From assembly GCA_040768445.1 (NCBI GenBank), contig JAXGMV010000001.1, positions 2,914,001 through 2,978,000 on the forward strand: a stretch of DNA of 64,000 bases. Reading direction: 5' to 3'. The translations under genes were made by a program, and so were the position numbers. The number at the start of each line of letters is the position of its first letter. The stretch's first letter is position 1. Below the pieces are notes generated by a model. The model did no database searches, was not told where the DNA came from, and saw only the letters and a list, made by a program, of their open reading frames with translations. This stretch comes from JAXGMV01 sp040768445 (lineage in GTDB: Bacteria > Chloroflexota > Anaerolineae > Anaerolineales > Anaerolineaceae). Shown one piece after another: positions 62,376-64,000 of this stretch.

Positions 62376-62987
62376 ATGCAAATGATTAAAATCGATGACC
62401 CTCTGGCAATTTCAACAGCGCAACAAGTGATTGAAGCTGGCGGTATCGCCGCTTTCCCGACCGACACTATATACGGCATCGGCGCTTCTGCTTATTTACC
62501 AGCAGCCATCGACAGAATCTATGCAATAAAGGGTCGAGACCTCAGCAAATCGATACCAGTTTTAATTGGCAGTATGGAGCAGCTTTCTGTTGTTGTGTCT
62601 GAGTTTAATGAGATTGCTCAAAGGCTCGCTGAAAGATTCTGGCCGGGACCTTTGACAATTGTCCTGCCCAAACACCCTGACCTTCCCGCCAACCTTTCCA
62701 CCACAGAGACAATTGGTGTGCGCTTTCCTGCCCACCCATTTATCGCAAAAATGATCACACAGATGGGACCTCTGGCTGTCACATCAGCCAACCTGTCCGG
62801 TGGTGAAAACACCCTCACAGCGCAGGACGTGGTTGATCAGCTTGGCGACAGGCTTGATCTGATACTGGATGGCGGCAGTACCCCCGGTCCAATTCCGTCG
62901 ACGGTGGTCAGCTGTTTAGGTTCGGATTATAAAATATTGCGGCACGGCGTCATCTCAGCCAGCCAGATTGACTCATTATTTTTATAA
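62376..62987 (+). CDS. Threonylcarbamoyl-AMP synthase (Sua5/YrdC/TsaC family)
   Basis: Makes threonylcarbamoyl-AMP for t6A37 of ANN-reading tRNAs. The 203-residue single-domain protein (TsaC-like rather than longer Sua5) has the KxR/SxN-type motifs: GGIAAFPTDTIYGIGA, KGRDLSKSIPVLI, WPGPLTIVLPKHP, GVRFPAHPFI and VTSANLSGGE. ATG 62376 has AAAGGTG six bases upstream; a GTG at 62367 lies inside that site. It converges on the CydC-like gene with 12 bases between. Confidence 0.95.
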   Translation: MQMIKIDDPLAISTAQQVIEAGGIAAFPTDTIYGIGASAYLPAAIDRIYAIKGRDLSKSIPVLIGSMEQLSVVVSEFNEIAQRLAERFWPGPLTIVLPKHPDLPANLSTTETIGVRFPAHPFIAKMITQMGPLAVTSANLSGGENTLTAQDVVDQLGDRLDLILDGGSTPGPIPSTVVSCLGSDYKILRHGVISASQIDSLFL

Positions 62988-62999
62988 CCCATCTGGCAG

Positions 63000-64000
63000 C
63001 TAAGCATGAATAGTCTTTTTTTGTATCGCCAACAGCTTTGCATATTTTGAATTCGCTTTGATTAGTTCTACATGACTGCCTGATTCAACAATTTTTCCCT
63101 CATCCAATACATAAATACAATCAAGCTGTTCAAGGTTGGTCAGGCTGTGTGTGATCCACAAAACTGTTGCCCCTTTAGTCAGTTCTAACAGCGTAGATAA
63201 CAATTGATTGGCTGTCTCAGCATCAAGATCGGCTGTCGGCTCGTCTAAAATAAAAATGGGTGTTTGTCTTAAAAATGCTCTTGCGAGGTTCAGACGCCTG
63301 CGCTCACCGGCGCTCATGGCAGTGCCTTTCTCCCCTAACCTCGTGTCCAGTCCATCCGGCAGCCCGCTGAACCAATTTGCCAATGCAACCCTTTTTATGG
63401 TGTCAATACACATCGTGTCATCAATAGTTTCATTACCAAGCGTCAGGTTATCCCTGACAGTTGAGTCAAAGATGTAACCAGATTGATCGACAACGGTCAC
63501 CAGGCTGCGCACCTGGCTGCCTGTTAGCATCCGAATATCGGTTCCCCCAATCTTTATCGTACCCGTGTCAAATTCCCAGAAACGCAGCAGCAGGCTGGCT
63601 AAAGTTGTCTTGCCACTACCGCTCTTGCCAACCAGGGCTACCTGACTGCCGTGTTTAATCTCCAAGTTGAGACGCTCCAGGATTGGTTGAGATGACTCCG
63701 GGTAATTGAATATCAGTTCTTCAATCGCCAGATCATAGCTATGTGGTGAATTTATGGTTTGGTCAGGCTCCGACACGGCTGGTTGTTGTTCAGTCAACTC
63801 AAACAGCCGCTCAGCTGCTTTGACTGTCTTATCCAGAAACAAAGCACTGTTGATAAGCGGCTGTGTTGCTTCAAATGCCGCCAGAGTGATCAACGCAAAC
63901 GCGCCAAGCATCACACCATTGACAATGCCATCAGTCACCAGCCTGATGCCTTCCAGCAGCACTGCCAGCATTGTTACGTTGATAGTGAGTAAATGGAGCG
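63000..64000 (-). CDS. cydC: CydC-like ABC exporter subunit, partial at window edge
   Basis: The C-terminal part of an ABC exporter half-transporter; the frame is open across the window end at 64000, so the N-terminal membrane domain lies outside. The ATPase domain has Walker A GKSGSGKTTLASLLLRF, signature MSAGERRRLNLARAF (SAGE in place of SGGQ), Walker B FILDEPTADLD and H-loop WITHSLTNLEQLD. The LDCIYVLDEGKIVESGSHVEL end is typical of CydC, the thiol/haem-linked exporter half needed for cytochrome bd assembly. cydAB lies 4 kb away. Its partner CydD would be expected beyond the window. Confidence 0.75.
   Translation of the reverse strand, partial: LHLLTINVTMLAVLLEGIRLVTDGIVNGVMLGAFALITLAAFEATQPLINSALFLDKTVKAAERLFELTEQQPAVSEPDQTINSPHSYDLAIEELIFNYPESSQPILERLNLEIKHGSQVALVGKSGSGKTTLASLLLRFWEFDTGTIKIGGTDIRMLTGSQVRSLVTVVDQSGYIFDSTVRDNLTLGNETIDDTMCIDTIKRVALANWFSGLPDGLDTRLGEKGTAMSAGERRRLNLARAFLRQTPIFILDEPTADLDAETANQLLSTLLELTKGATVLWITHSLTNLEQLDCIYVLDEGKIVESGSHVELIKANSKYAKLLAIQKKTIHA

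Overview
The window looks like a stretch of chromosome from a member of the Chloroflexota, most likely class Anaerolineae. This is an inference from gene content: an mreBCD-mrdA-minCDE-rodA cell-shape cluster, Ser/Thr kinases joined to beta-propellers, Thr-Pro-rich anchored surface proteins, tandem FemAB-like proteins, cytochrome bd, and PrmC with an NLPY motif. No marker such as 16S rRNA is present. Coding density is high. Many start codons (TTG, GTG, ATG) are chosen below from ribosome-binding-site position. Six convergent gene pairs are separated by only 3-16 bases.

Layout. 1-3.6 kb: two half-ABC exporters forming a probable asymmetric heterodimer; the first is cut by the window edge. 3.7-4.5 kb: a DsrE-like protein and an unknown protein. 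4.7-9.9 kb: tRNA-Leu(UAG), trigger factor, clpP, a HAD phosphatase, rlmN and ftsY. 9.9-12.1 kb: prfB with its programmed +1 frameshift, converging on pfkA. 12.2-19.5 kb: a malate/lactate-type dehydrogenase, a HAD phosphatase, bifunctional rel, a very acidic DUF1540-like protein, an MFS transporter and an Era-like GTPase. 19.5-22.5 kb: argG-argH behind a leader with an intrinsic terminator and a short Arg-codon-rich reading frame, then tRNA-Gln(CUG). 22.5-31.5 kb, minus strand: mreB, mreC, mreD, mrdA, minC, minD, minE, rodA, gltX, read right to left, joining wall elongation to division-site placement.

31.8-34.7 kb is the least ordinary part: tRNA-Gly(CCC), a decayed trypsin-like protease, csrA, a stand-alone OmpR-type winged-helix protein with a 10-bp tandem repeat upstream, and a tyrosine recombinase. 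34.7-48.5 kb: a radical SAM protein, an acyltransferase, a DinB/DfsB-like protein, an AttH-like lipoprotein with its ABC permease and ATPase, CorA, a PHP hydrolase, an LPG-flippase-like membrane protein, the pseudouridine catabolic pair psuK-psuG, and a Thr-Pro-rich membrane protein. 48.6-50.8 kb: a Ser/Thr kinase with a TolB-type sensor domain. 50.8-57.2 kb, minus strand: a compact glycan operon (GT2, polyprenyl-phosphate sugar transferase, 4,6-dehydratase-like enzyme, two FemAB proteins). 57.3-64 kb: RidA, cydB-cydA, prfA-prmC-sua5 and a CydC-like ABC subunit cut by the window edge.

I do not see a clear, wholly undescribed multigene system, CRISPR array, insertion sequence or prophage. The observations most worth checking are the apparent AUA start codon of the second FemAB gene, the argG leader, the winged-helix gene with its tandem repeat, the conserved-site substitutions in PfkA and the acyltransferase, and the divergent kinase / Thr-Pro protein pair.
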